Assembly: GCF_021184025.1 (NCBI RefSeq)
Contig: NZ_CP036537.1
Coordinates: 2,542,001-2,606,000 of the forward strand
Direction: 5' to 3'
DNA from: Rhodopseudomonas boonkerdii
GTDB taxonomy: Bacteria; Pseudomonadota; Alphaproteobacteria; Rhizobiales; Xanthobacteraceae
DNA: 64,000 nt
Each line of letters opens with the position of its first letter. The first letter of the stretch is position 1. Made by a program: the position numbers and the translations under genes. Below the pieces are notes generated by a model. That model worked only from the letters and a program-made list of their open reading frames with translations, was not told where the DNA came from and did not search any database. Below, piece by piece: positions 56,052 to 64,000 of this stretch.

Positions 56052-56516
56052 TCAGCCTTTCGTCGTCTCATCCGTCCTGTTGGTGTAATTCGCCACCGCA
56101 TCGCGAAAGGCGTGGACCTCGCTGTTGAGTGCAATCAGCCGCTGCGGCGTCATGCCGGCGGCAGCGAACAGAGTTTCACCAAGGCAGCGGGCCTTCTCGC
56201 GCATCGCCGTGCCCCTCGGTGTCAGCGACACCACGACTTGGCGCTCATCTTCGGGATTGCGCTGGCGGGTGACGAAATCGGCCTGTTCGAGCCGCTTCAC
56301 CAGCGGTGTCACCGTGCTCGATTCCAACGCCAGCCGGTCGGCGATCGCGCCGATGCTTTGCGGGCCAGCCTCCCATAGGGTGCTCAGCACCAGATATTGC
56401 GGATAGGTGATGTCCAGCCGATCGAGCAACGGTTTGTAGGCACGGCCGATCGCCATGCTGGCCGAATACAGCGCGAAGCAAAGCTGCTGATTCAGCGGAA
56501 TGTGGGCCGTAACCAT
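56052..56516 (-). CDS. MarR-family regulator, OhrR-like
   Basis: This 154-residue winged-helix protein has an N-terminal LNQQLCFALYSASMA, including the redox-sensing Cys (Cys13) conserved in OhrR, and the recognition region ALESSTVTPLVKRLEQ. It should respond to organic hydroperoxides. No ohr gene lies in the window; the divergent neighbour is a membrane protein. Three AT-rich palindromic sites lie between them. Confidence 0.8.
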   Translation of the reverse strand: MVTAHIPLNQQLCFALYSASMAIGRAYKPLLDRLDITYPQYLVLSTLWEAGPQSIGAIADRLALESSTVTPLVKRLEQADFVTRQRNPEDERQVVVSLTPRGTAMREKARCLGETLFAAAGMTPQRLIALNSEVHAFRDAVANYTNRTDETTKG

Positions 56517-56549
56517 AGCACGTCTCCTCAACTCAATATCACAATAATG

Positions 56550-56624
56550 TATATCGCGATAAATGACTGGACAAGGTCAGTTGGTTGCGATGATAAATAT
56601 ATCGCGATAATTATTATCGCTATA
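56550..56624. promoter_or_regulatory. Repeated TATATCGCGATAA operators between the OhrR-like gene and the membrane-protein gene
   Basis: The 13-mer TATATCGCGATAA occurs at 56550-56562 and 56598-56610, and a degenerate TATCGCTATA lies at 56615-56624. The core TATCGCGATA is a perfect palindrome. The region is strongly AT-rich against its surroundings. It probably binds the OhrR-like regulator and controls both divergent genes. Confidence 0.65.
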
Positions 56625-56684
56625 TTTAAATCGGCCGAGGCGGTCCATCTTTGACGCCCGTGCCCAGCTTTCGGGGAGAAAGTT

Positions 56685-57257
56685 ATGACAAATGCAGAAA
56701 CCACCGGCGTGCAGATCGTCGAAACGGACAATCTCGCCCGGTATTACCTGATCCGCGGCCTCGTCGCGGCGGGGTGGGTGGCCGCCGCGGTGGCGGTCGG
56801 CCGATCGCATGCGGCCGCCGCTGCCATCCTGCTGGTGAGCTATCCGGCCTGGGATGCGCTGGCGAACTGGTTCGACGCGAGGGGCAGTGGCGGCCTCTTC
56901 GCGAATCCGTCCCAGGCGCTGAATGTGGTGGTCAGCCTTGGCACGGCGGTGGCCGTGGCGGTCGCATTGCAGGTGGGCATGAATGCCGTCCTCGCGGTGT
57001 TCGGCGTCTGGGCCGTTCTGGCAGGTCTCGCACAACTGGTGACCGGTATCCGCCGCTGGCGCGTGGCCGGTGCGCAATGGGCGATGATCCTCAGCGGTGC
57101 GCAGTCAGCGCTTGCGGGGGGATTTTTCGTGGCGCAGTCCGGCGGCGCCAAGGTCCCGACCATCATCGATGTCGCGCCCTATGCCGCCTTTGGCGCGTTC
57201 TACTTTCTTGTCTCTGCCGTCTGGCTGATCATTGCCAATCGTCGGCGAGGCGTCTGA
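56685..57257 (+). CDS. Membrane protein divergent from the OhrR-like gene
   Basis: This 190-residue protein has about six hydrophobic segments and a short polar N-terminus. It looks like a DUF308-type or related small integral membrane protein; no function is assigned. GGGGAGAAAG precedes the ATG. The shared operator region suggests regulation by the OhrR-like protein. Confidence 0.75.
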   Translation: MTNAETTGVQIVETDNLARYYLIRGLVAAGWVAAAVAVGRSHAAAAAILLVSYPAWDALANWFDARGSGGLFANPSQALNVVVSLGTAVAVAVALQVGMNAVLAVFGVWAVLAGLAQLVTGIRRWRVAGAQWAMILSGAQSALAGGFFVAQSGGAKVPTIIDVAPYAAFGAFYFLVSAVWLIIANRRRGV

Positions 57258-57400
57258 ACCCGATCGCGCCCGCCGGTGATGCAAGCTTTTGATGCAGGCC
57301 TGTGTCACCGGCGCCTGCTGTGGATGACAGCGGAAATACGGTCGGGCGTCATGTCACATCTGCTAGTCAGGGCGGCAGCAACCGATTGGCGGATATCTCA

Positions 57401-57748
57401 ATGACGAACACCATCTACGGCATCAAGAACTGCGACACGATGAAGAAGGCGCGCACCTGGCTCGACAGCCACGACGTCGCCTACGCGTTCCACGACTACA
57501 AGGCCTCCGGCATCGACAAGGCGCATCTGCAGCGCTGGTCGAAAACGGTCGGCTGGGAGACGCTGCTCAACCGCGCCGGCACCACGTTCCGCAAGCTCGA
57601 CGATGCGGCGAAGGCGGGGCTCACGGAAGCGAAGGCGATTGCGCTGATGCTGGAGCAGCCCTCGATGATCAAGCGTCCGGTGCTGGAAGCGGGCAACAAG
57701 ATCCTGGTCGGTTTCAAGCCGGAGATCTATGCGAAGGAGTTCGCATAG
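57401..57748 (+). CDS. ArsC/Spx-family (YffB-like) reductase-like protein
   Basis: This 115-residue thioredoxin-like protein has the N-terminal KNCDTMKKARTWLD stretch typical of YffB (Cys followed by DTMKKA), then TFRKLDDA and SMIKRPVLEAG. It is probably a glutathione-dependent oxidoreductase rather than an arsenate reductase. The start is taken at 57401; the frame extends to 57302 without a plausible ribosome-binding site. Confidence 0.85.
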   Translation: MTNTIYGIKNCDTMKKARTWLDSHDVAYAFHDYKASGIDKAHLQRWSKTVGWETLLNRAGTTFRKLDDAAKAGLTEAKAIALMLEQPSMIKRPVLEAGNKILVGFKPEIYAKEFA

Positions 57749-57749
57749 C

Positions 57750-58361
57750 TCAACCGATCTCGATCAACTCGCTCGCCGCGCCGCGGCCCGGCATGCGGTG
57801 TGTGAGATTGCGGTCGAGCACGACGCTGAGCACGGGTTTCGGTACGCTGTGATGGCCGCGCATCAGGTTGCGGATTTCGAAGCCGCCGTCTTCGCTGATG
57901 GTTTTGAGCGAGGCGAGGATATGCGTGACGTCGTTGCCGCTATCGCAGAACGGCAACAGCAGCCGCTCATATGCCACCACTCGGCCGTTGACGTCGTCGA
58001 TCATCGAAATCGTGTAGGTCGGCAGCTGACGTGCGATGCAGGTGTGATAGGCCGGCAGCACCACGGGGCCGAGAATCGGGCCGAGATAATCGTCGAGATA
58101 GCGACCCTTGCCGGTGGAACCATAGGCACTCGCCATCCGTGTTCCGTTGCTGTCGATGATGAAGCGCGTCGGCGTGCTGGCGTGATCGACGATGTAGTAA
58201 ACCAGATCGGCACGCTCGTCCTCGAGCCGGTCGGGCCGATAGGCAGCGAGCTGTGGTGGTTTCTGTACGGACGTATAGAGCCGGAGCCAGCAGTTGAGGA
58301 GATCACGCTGCCGGATCGATTTCACAACGGATGCGTCTGAGCTTTCGAAACTCACGGCCAT
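57750..58361 (-). CDS. PAS-like protein of unknown role
   Basis: This protein of about 203 residues resembles the PAS_5-type proteins of Rhizobiales: LLNCWLRLYTSVQKPPQLAAYRPDRL, TRFIIDSNGTRM and later VVAYERLLLPFCDSGN. No output domain is present, so it is a stand-alone sensor or regulator. The start at 58361 follows AGGACGA; ATGs at 58373 and 58388 are also possible. It is convergent with the YffB-like gene, only 1 bp apart. Confidence 0.65.
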   Translation of the reverse strand: MAVSFESSDASVVKSIRQRDLLNCWLRLYTSVQKPPQLAAYRPDRLEDERADLVYYIVDHASTPTRFIIDSNGTRMASAYGSTGKGRYLDDYLGPILGPVVLPAYHTCIARQLPTYTISMIDDVNGRVVAYERLLLPFCDSGNDVTHILASLKTISEDGGFEIRNLMRGHHSVPKPVLSVVLDRNLTHRMPGRGAASELIEIG

Positions 58362-58769
58362 TCGTCCTATCATTTGCGAATGCCGCAAAGCATGAGCCCG
58401 TCAGGCAAATAAAGCGTGAAGACGCGTAGTTCTTTACATGTACAATTAACAGGCGATTTCCAGTTCGTTCCATGCGCGACGCACGCGCTCGCCCTGTGAA
58501 AAGTTCGCTTGGCCAGAACGCGCGCGCATCTCTTTTGTGCAGCGCACGAAGAGTGCAACCCACTAATACTAATGGCGAAGTTGGCGCGGTATGGCGTCCC
58601 CGGCAAAACGTCCGTACCGCACTTGCGTTAATTGATCGCTTGACGGCATAGTCCGTGCCACGACATGGAGCCGGCTGGGGCGACCCGACTTCGTATCGTT
58701 CACGACCGCTGCGCAAAAAACCGGCCAGTCGCGCGACACCGCGAGCAAGGCCGGTTGGGGGAAATTTGC
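58362..58769. other. 408-bp region upstream of the second Liv operon
   Basis: No gene is recognised. It holds a -35-like TTGACG (58640-58645) without a convincing -10, and the hairpin described at 58719-58756. The divergent arrangement means that promoters for both the PAS-like gene and the Liv operon must lie here. Confidence 0.5.
58719..58756 (+). promoter_or_regulatory. Hairpin next to the livG ribosome-binding site
   Basis: A perfect 8-bp stem AACCGGCC/GGCCGGTT (58719-58726 and 58749-58756, 22-nt loop) ends directly before GGGGGAAA, the ribosome-binding site of the TTG-started livG. It could influence translation of the first gene in the operon. Confidence 0.45.
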
Positions 58770-59525
58770 TTGACCGATGAGTTCATTCTCGAAACCCACG
58801 GGCTGACCAAACAATTTGCGGGATTCTACGCCGTTCGCGACGTTAATCTCCAGGTCCGCAAGGGTACCATTCACGCGTTGATCGGGCCGAACGGCGCCGG
58901 CAAGACGACGTGCTTCAACCTGCTCACCAAGTTTCTGCAGCCCTCCGAAGGCCAGATCCTTTACAAGGGCAAGGACATCAGCGCGATGGCGCCGGCGGAT
59001 GTTGCCCGCCTCGGCCTCGTGCGCTCGTTCCAGATATCGGCGGTGTTTCCGCATCTGACGGCGCTGGAGAATGTCCGCGTGGCGTTGCAGCGTCAGCATG
59101 GCTCGTCATTCGATTTCTGGCGCTCCAAGAGCGTGCTCGACAAATACAATCAGCGCGCCGCCGAACTGCTCGAAGACGTCGGCCTGTCCGAATTCGCCAA
59201 CACGCCGGCGGTCGAGATGGCCTATGGCCGCAAGCGCGCGCTGGAGATCGCCACCACGCTGGCGCTCGATCCGGAAATGATGCTGCTCGACGAGCCGATG
59301 GCCGGCATGGGCCACGAGGACATCGACAAGATCGCCGCGCTGATCAAGCGCATCTCGGCGAAATATACCATCCTGATGGTCGAACATAATCTCAGCGTCG
59401 TCTCGACGCTGTCGGACAAGATCACCGTTTTGACGCGCGGCAAGATCCTGGCGGAAGGCAACTATGCCGATCTCACCAAGGACGAACGCGTGAAGGAAGC
59501 TTACCTGGGAGCCGGACATGGCTGA
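58770..59525 (+). CDS. livG: Branched-chain-type ABC transporter ATPase (LivG), second system
   Basis: This 251-residue ATPase has Walker A GPNGAGKTT, signature MAYGRKRALEIA (a variant of LSGGQ found in this family), Walker B MMLLDEPMAGMG and H-loop VEHNLS. The start is TTG at 58770, following GGGGGAAA; no in-frame ATG is nearby. The gene overlaps livF by 8 nt. The order is livG-livF-livK-livK-livH-livM. Confidence 0.92.
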   Translation: MTDEFILETHGLTKQFAGFYAVRDVNLQVRKGTIHALIGPNGAGKTTCFNLLTKFLQPSEGQILYKGKDISAMAPADVARLGLVRSFQISAVFPHLTALENVRVALQRQHGSSFDFWRSKSVLDKYNQRAAELLEDVGLSEFANTPAVEMAYGRKRALEIATTLALDPEMMLLDEPMAGMGHEDIDKIAALIKRISAKYTILMVEHNLSVVSTLSDKITVLTRGKILAEGNYADLTKDERVKEAYLGAGHG

Positions 59526-60258
59526 TACACTCGCAGCCGCACCGGCTACTGCATCGACGAAACCGGTTCTCGAAGTCCGCGACCTGCAGGCGTGGTATGG
59601 CGAGTCGCACATTCTTCACGGCATCAATTTCGACGTGAAGCCGGGCGAGGTGGTGACGCTGCTCGGTCGCAACGGCGCCGGCAAGACCACGACGCTGAAG
59701 TCCATCATGGGCATCATCGGCAAGCGCACCGGTTCGGTGAAGTTCGAAGGTAACGAGATCATCAAGGCCTCGTCGGACAAGATCGCCAAACAGGGGATCG
59801 CCTTCTGCCCGGAAGAGCGCGGCATCTTCTCCAGCCTCGACGTGCGCGAGAACCTGATGCTGCCGCCGACCATCCGGCCCGGCGGCCTGTCGGTCGAGCA
59901 GATCTTCGAACTGTTTCCAAATCTGAAGGAACGTCTGTCGAGCCAGGGCACGAAGCTGTCCGGCGGTGAACAGCAGATGCTGGCGATCGCCCGCATCCTG
60001 CGCACGGGCGCGCGTTTCCTGATGCTGGACGAGCCGACCGAAGGACTGGCTCCCGTCATCATTCAGCAGATCGGCCACACCATCGCACGACTGAAGTCGG
60101 AAGGCTTCACCATCCTGCTTGTCGAGCAGAACTTCCGCTGGGCCTCCACGGTTGCCGATCGCTATTACGTGGTCGATCACGGCAAGGTCGTCGATGGCTT
60201 CGCCAATTCGGAGCTGTCCGCCAACATGGACAAGCTGCACACCTATCTCGGCGTCTAA
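59518..60258 (+). CDS. livF: Branched-chain-type ABC transporter ATPase (LivF), second system
   Basis: This 246-residue ATPase has Walker A GRNGAGKTT (about residues 51-59), signature LSGGEQQML, Walker B FLMLDEPTEGLAP and the LivF-typical VEQNFRWA. It starts with an extra 20-residue Ala/Thr-rich N-terminus. It overlaps livG and is followed after 69 bp by the first binding-protein gene. Confidence 0.93.
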   Translation: MADTLAAAPATASTKPVLEVRDLQAWYGESHILHGINFDVKPGEVVTLLGRNGAGKTTTLKSIMGIIGKRTGSVKFEGNEIIKASSDKIAKQGIAFCPEERGIFSSLDVRENLMLPPTIRPGGLSVEQIFELFPNLKERLSSQGTKLSGGEQQMLAIARILRTGARFLMLDEPTEGLAPVIIQQIGHTIARLKSEGFTILLVEQNFRWASTVADRYYVVDHGKVVDGFANSELSANMDKLHTYLGV

Positions 60259-60327
60259 TTCATAAGAAGCTACGGAGCGAGCCAACGGTCCGAGTGAAAT
60301 CATGAATATCTCAGGGAGAGAGACACA

Positions 60328-61551
60328 ATGCTGAAGAAGAGGGTTACGTCGTCACTGCTTGCAGCCGCGGCCATTCTGGCCGCGGGTTCAATGGCATCGG
60401 CGCAGGACAAGACGGCCAAGATCGGCGTATTGAACGACCAGTCGGGTCTCTATGCCGACATTACCGGGCAGGGTTCGGTGCTCGCTGCCCAGATGGCGAT
60501 CGAGGATTCCGGCCTCACCGCCAAGGGCTGGAAGCTCGAGGTTCTGGTCGGCGATCACCAGAACAAGCCCGACGTCGGCGTCAATATTTCGCGCCAGTGG
60601 TTCGATCGCGACAAGGTCGACGTGATCGTCGACGTACCGACCTCGTCGGTCGGTCTCGCCGTGAGCAACGTGGTCAAGGAGAAGAACGGCGTCTATCTGA
60701 ACTCCGGTTCGGGCACTTCGGATCTCTCCAACGCGCAGTGCTCGCCGAACACGATTCACTGGGCTTACGACACCTATCAGCTCGCCAACGGCACCGGCAC
60801 CGCGCTGACCAAGGCCGGCGGCGACACCTGGTTCTTCCTCACTGCGGACTACGCCTTCGGCAGCGCGCTGGAGCGAGACACCACGGCAGCCGTCACCGCC
60901 GTCGGCGGCAAGGTGGTCGGCAGCGTGCGGCCGCCGCTCAACACGCCGGACTTCTCGTCCTTCCTGCTGCAGGCGCAGACCTCGAAGGCCAAGGTCATCG
61001 GCCTCGCCAATGCCGGCGGCGACACCATCAATTCCATCAAGCAGGCGTCCGAATTCGGCATCGTGAAGGGCGGCCAGAAGCTCGCCGGTCTGTTGATGTT
61101 CATCTCGGACGTCCATGCGCTCGGCCTGCCGGTCGCCAATGGCCTGAACCTGACCGAGACCTTCTACTGGGATCTCAACGACGGCACCCGTGGCTTCTCC
61201 AAGCGTTTTCAGGAGCGCATGAAGAACAAGAGCATGCCGACCACCGTGCATGCCGGCGTCTATTCGTCGCTGATCCATTACTTCAAGACGCTCGAAGCGA
61301 TGGGCGGCAATTCGCATGACGGCCTCAAGATCGTCGACAAGATGAAGGCGACGCCGACCGACGATCCACTGTTCGGGAAGGGAACGATCCAGCCCAACGG
61401 GCGCAAACTGCATCCCGCCTATCTGTTCGAGGTGAAGAAGCCCGAAGAATCCAAGGGGCCGTGGGATTACTACAAGCTGGTGGCGACGATCCCTGCGGAT
61501 CAGGCGTTCACGCCGCTTGAGAAGAGCACCTGTCCACTGTTGAAGAAATAG
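60328..61551 (+). CDS. Periplasmic binding protein of Liv-type ABC transporter, copy 1
   Basis: This 407-residue protein has a signal peptide ending ASAQ near residue 26. It is a type-I periplasmic binding protein (KIGVLNDQSGLYADITGQGS, IDVHALG-like lobe, FAMILY stretch SSVGLAVSNVVKEKNG). It is about 75-80% identical to the next gene by eye. AGGGAGAGA lies before the ATG. It belongs to the Leu/Ile/Val-type family, but the ligand is unknown. Confidence 0.9.
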   Translation: MLKKRVTSSLLAAAAILAAGSMASAQDKTAKIGVLNDQSGLYADITGQGSVLAAQMAIEDSGLTAKGWKLEVLVGDHQNKPDVGVNISRQWFDRDKVDVIVDVPTSSVGLAVSNVVKEKNGVYLNSGSGTSDLSNAQCSPNTIHWAYDTYQLANGTGTALTKAGGDTWFFLTADYAFGSALERDTTAAVTAVGGKVVGSVRPPLNTPDFSSFLLQAQTSKAKVIGLANAGGDTINSIKQASEFGIVKGGQKLAGLLMFISDVHALGLPVANGLNLTETFYWDLNDGTRGFSKRFQERMKNKSMPTTVHAGVYSSLIHYFKTLEAMGGNSHDGLKIVDKMKATPTDDPLFGKGTIQPNGRKLHPAYLFEVKKPEESKGPWDYYKLVATIPADQAFTPLEKSTCPLLKK

Positions 61552-61592
61552 TGCTCCCGGTGCGTGCCGGGAGCAGTCTGAAGAGGAATTGA

Positions 61593-62810
61593 ATGTCTGG
61601 AATGATAGCAAGACTGCTGCTCGGCACCGCCATTGCCGCCGCGACCGTGTCTGCGGCCACGGCTCAGGACAAGAACGTCAAGATCGGCGTGCTCACCGAC
61701 CTTTCGGGCATCTATGCCGATCTTGCCGGGCCGGGCTCGACCCTGGCCGCGCAGATGGCGGTCGAAGACTCCGGCCTCAAGGCCAAGGGCTGGATCATCG
61801 ACGTGATCTCCGGCGATCACCAGCACAAGCCGGATATCGGCGCCAATCTCGCCCGCCAGTGGTTCGACCGCGAAAAGATGGACATGATCGCCGACGTGCC
61901 GAATTCGGGCGTCGCGCTGGCCGTGAACAACGTCGTCAAGGAGAAGAACGGCGTCTACATCAATTCGGGCGGAGGCACCTCGGATCTCACCAACGCCCAG
62001 TGCACACCGAACACCATCCACTGGACCTACGACACCTACAATCTCGCTTACGGCACCGGCACCGCGCTGACCAAGGCCGGCGGCGACTCGTGGTTCTTCC
62101 TCACCGCCGACTATGCCTTCGGTGCCGCGCTCGAACGTGACACCAGCAATGCGCTGACGGCGGCGGGCGGCAAGGTCGTCGGCAGCGTCAAGCATCCGCT
62201 CAACACGTCGGACTTCTCGTCCTTCGTGTTGCAGGCGCAGTCGTCGGGGGCCAAGGTCATCGGCCTCGCCAATGCCGGCGGCGACACCTCGAACACGATC
62301 AAGCAGGCGGCCGAGTTCGGCATCACCAAGAACCAGAAGATGGCGGCGCTGCTGCTGTTCCTCACCGACGTCAAGGCGATCGGCCTCGATCTCGCCCAGG
62401 GCCTCAACTTCACCGAGACATTCTACTGGGATCTGAACGACGATACCCGCGCCTTCTCGAAGCGCTTCGCGGCGCGTTCGAAGGGGGCGGCTCCGCCGAC
62501 CATGGTGCATGCGGGCGTCTATTCCGGCACGCTGCATTACCTGAAGGCGCTGGAGGCCCTCGGCGGCAATCCGCATGACGGCGCCAAGGTCGTCGCCAAG
62601 ATGAAGGAAATGCCGACCGACGATCCACTGTTCGGCAAGGGCTCGATCCAGCCGAACGGCCGCAAGATCCACCCGGCCTATCTGTTCGAGGTCAAAAAGC
62701 CCTCGGAATCGAAGGCGCCGTGGGATTACTACAAGCTGGTCGCTACCATTCCGGCCGACCAGGCCTTCACGCCGCTCGACAAGAGCACCTGTTCGCTATT
62801 GAAGAAATAA
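61593..62810 (+). CDS. Periplasmic binding protein of Liv-type ABC transporter, copy 2
   Basis: This 405-residue paralogue of the preceding gene starts 42 bp after it. It has a signal peptide ending ATAQ and the same layout: KIGVLTDLSGIYADLAGPGS, then NSGVALAVNNVVKEKNG. The C-terminal 36 residues of the two proteins differ at only a few positions. The two copies may broaden ligand range for one membrane channel. Confidence 0.9.
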   Translation: MSGMIARLLLGTAIAAATVSAATAQDKNVKIGVLTDLSGIYADLAGPGSTLAAQMAVEDSGLKAKGWIIDVISGDHQHKPDIGANLARQWFDREKMDMIADVPNSGVALAVNNVVKEKNGVYINSGGGTSDLTNAQCTPNTIHWTYDTYNLAYGTGTALTKAGGDSWFFLTADYAFGAALERDTSNALTAAGGKVVGSVKHPLNTSDFSSFVLQAQSSGAKVIGLANAGGDTSNTIKQAAEFGITKNQKMAALLLFLTDVKAIGLDLAQGLNFTETFYWDLNDDTRAFSKRFAARSKGAAPPTMVHAGVYSGTLHYLKALEALGGNPHDGAKVVAKMKEMPTDDPLFGKGSIQPNGRKIHPAYLFEVKKPSESKAPWDYYKLVATIPADQAFTPLDKSTCSLLKK

Positions 62811-62882
62811 CGCGAGCTGCGGCCCGGCGGTATCCGCCGCCGGGTCGTGACTTCTGCTAACAAAACTAGAGTTGAAAGCGCC

Positions 62883-63758
62883 ATGTCGATCAATCTCCAG
62901 GCCCTGTCCGCCCAATTGCTGGTCGGGCTCATCAACGGCTCCTTCTACGCCTTGCTGAGTCTCGGTCTCGCCGTGATTTTCGGCATGCTGAACATCATCA
63001 ATTTCGCCCATGGCGCGCTCTATATGATGGGCGCCTTCGTGGCTTACTTCCTGCTCAATCTGGCAGGCATCGGCTACTGGCCGGCGCTGTTCCTCGCGCC
63101 GATCATCGTCGGCATCTTCGGCATGATCCTGGAGCGGACCATGCTGCAATGGATCGCCAATCTCGATCATCTCTACGGCCTGCTGCTGACCTTCGGTCTC
63201 GCGCTGATCATCCAGGGCGTGTTCCAGAACTACTTCGGTTCGTCCGGTCTGCCTTACGCCATTCCCGACGCGCTGAAGGGCGGCATGAATCTCGGCTTCA
63301 TGTTCCTGCCGATCTATCGCGGCTGGGTCGTGGTGTTCTCGCTCATCGTCTGCATCGCCACCTGGTTCCTGATCGAGCGCACGCGTCTCGGCGCCTATCT
63401 CCGCGCGGCGACTGAAAACCCGACGCTGGTGCGCGCCTTCGGCATCAACGTGCCGTTGATGATCACGCTGACCTATGGTCTCGGCGTCGGTCTTGCCGCG
63501 CTGGCCGGCGTGCTGTCGGCGCCGATCAACCAGGTTCGCCCCCTGATGGGCGCCGATCTCATCATCGTCGTGTTCGCGGTCGTCGTCATCGGCGGCATGG
63601 GCTCGATCATGGGATCGATCATCACCGGTTTTACCCTCGGCATCATCGAGGGTCTGACCAAGTATTTCTACCCTGAGGCCTCCAACACCGTCGTCTTCGT
63701 GCTGATGGTGCTGGTGCTCCTCGTGAAACCCTCGGGCCTGACGGGACGGACCACCTGA
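62883..63758 (+). CDS. livH: Branched-chain-type ABC transporter permease LivH
   Basis: This 291-residue permease has about eight hydrophobic segments. It has the LivH start GLINGSFYALLSLGLAVIFG, then MLNIINFAHGALYMMG and a late GGMGSIMGSIITGF. The ATG at 62883 is preferred over an upstream in-frame ATG at 62847. It ends 1 bp before the ATG of the next permease, so both are co-translated. Confidence 0.93.
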   Translation: MSINLQALSAQLLVGLINGSFYALLSLGLAVIFGMLNIINFAHGALYMMGAFVAYFLLNLAGIGYWPALFLAPIIVGIFGMILERTMLQWIANLDHLYGLLLTFGLALIIQGVFQNYFGSSGLPYAIPDALKGGMNLGFMFLPIYRGWVVVFSLIVCIATWFLIERTRLGAYLRAATENPTLVRAFGINVPLMITLTYGLGVGLAALAGVLSAPINQVRPLMGADLIIVVFAVVVIGGMGSIMGSIITGFTLGIIEGLTKYFYPEASNTVVFVLMVLVLLVKPSGLTGRTT

Positions 63759-63759
63759 T

Positions 63760-64000
63760 ATGACCACCATCACCGACAATTCGATCCCCGTGCAAAGCCG
63801 TGGCGTCAAGGACGAGATGATCGCCTTTGTGATCATGACCGTCCTGCTCGCAGCCGTGCCGTTCACCGGCCTGTATCCGTTCTTCGTGATGCAGGCGCTG
63901 TGCTTCGCGCTGTTCGCCTGCGCCTTCAACCTGCTGATCGGTTACGGCGGCCTGTTGTCCTTCGGCCATGCGATGTTCATGGGCACCGCGGGCTATGTCA
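63760..64000 (+). CDS. livM: Branched-chain-type ABC transporter permease LivM, 3'-truncated by window edge
   Basis: Eighty codons are visible, starting at an ATG 1 bp after the livH stop. A hydrophilic N-terminus of about 20 residues is followed by hydrophobic helices and the LivM signature FNLLIGYGGLLSFGHAMFMG. The gene continues beyond the window. It completes the second Liv system with both permeases, both ATPases and two binding proteins. Confidence 0.9.
   Translation, partial: MTTITDNSIPVQSRGVKDEMIAFVIMTVLLAAVPFTGLYPFFVMQALCFALFACAFNLLIGYGGLLSFGHAMFMGTAGYV

Noticed and set aside
60388..62672. Two long minus-strand frames across the binding-protein genes
   Set aside because: They mirror the paralogous plus-strand genes and have shadow-type composition.

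Overview
The window reads as a chromosome segment of a high-G+C alphaproteobacterium, most likely of the Bradyrhizobium/Rhodopseudomonas/Tardiphaga group (Nitrobacteraceae). The reasons are the LdtR-type MarR regulator, the Bpt leucyltransferase, the DUF6163-like, DUF5993-like and Lin0512-like proteins, the repertoire of Liv-type ABC transporters, and intergenic palindromic repeats typical of that family. No rRNA, tRNA, CRISPR array, transposase or phage gene was seen. Family assignments come from reading the protein sequences, without database searches.

Bases 1-11000 are a catabolic block. It starts with the end of a Liv-type ABC transporter (permease and two ATPases). It continues with an aerobic benzoyl-CoA ('box') module: a BoxR-type regulator and a small unknown gene on the minus strand, facing benzoate-CoA ligase, an alpha/beta hydrolase, boxC, boxB and boxA on the plus strand. 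Together these would import an aromatic acid, form benzoyl-CoA, epoxidise it and open the ring. Related TGCATTATA half-sites sit in both control regions and suggest one BoxR regulon. No semialdehyde dehydrogenase (BoxD) lies in the window.

Bases 11000-27500 are mixed chromosomal genes: mntH with a TTGCAA-type operator, bpt, an RDD protein, hemB, a DUF6163-like protein, an acyl-CoA synthetase, ldtR, two small paired unknown genes, an isolated molybdopterin large subunit, a Ppx/GppA phosphatase, rlmE, a membrane-anchored SARP-like regulator and a LuxR-type regulator.

Bases 27600-31650 hold two tandem GDSL-esterase autotransporters. Their passenger domains differ, but their barrels are almost identical at the DNA level. 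A CCCCA-N2-TGGGG palindrome precedes both the first autotransporter and the SARP-like regulator.

Bases 31700-41000 hold an MFS exporter, guaB, an unknown gene, a quinone-oxidoreductase-like enzyme, a MAPEG protein, an RsmB-type rRNA methyltransferase and guaA. Bases 40850-58400 are accessory and stress genes: a secreted glycosidase-like protein, an isoprenylcysteine-methyltransferase-like protein, a VapBC pair, a NylB-like serine hydrolase, a phospholipase-A2-like secreted protein, DUF3016, Lin0512-like and TenA genes, an ArsR/SRPBCC/DUF899 cluster, a peptide-deformylase-like protein lacking two metal ligands, a CadC-like regulator, a Tat-exported hydrolase with a cytochrome P460, an HD hydrolase, an ABC-F protein, DUF5993-DsbB, an OhrR-like regulator facing a membrane protein, a YffB/ArsC-like protein and a PAS-like protein.

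Bases 58700-64000 hold a second Liv-type transporter (two ATPases, two tandem binding proteins, LivH and the start of LivM), running off the right edge.
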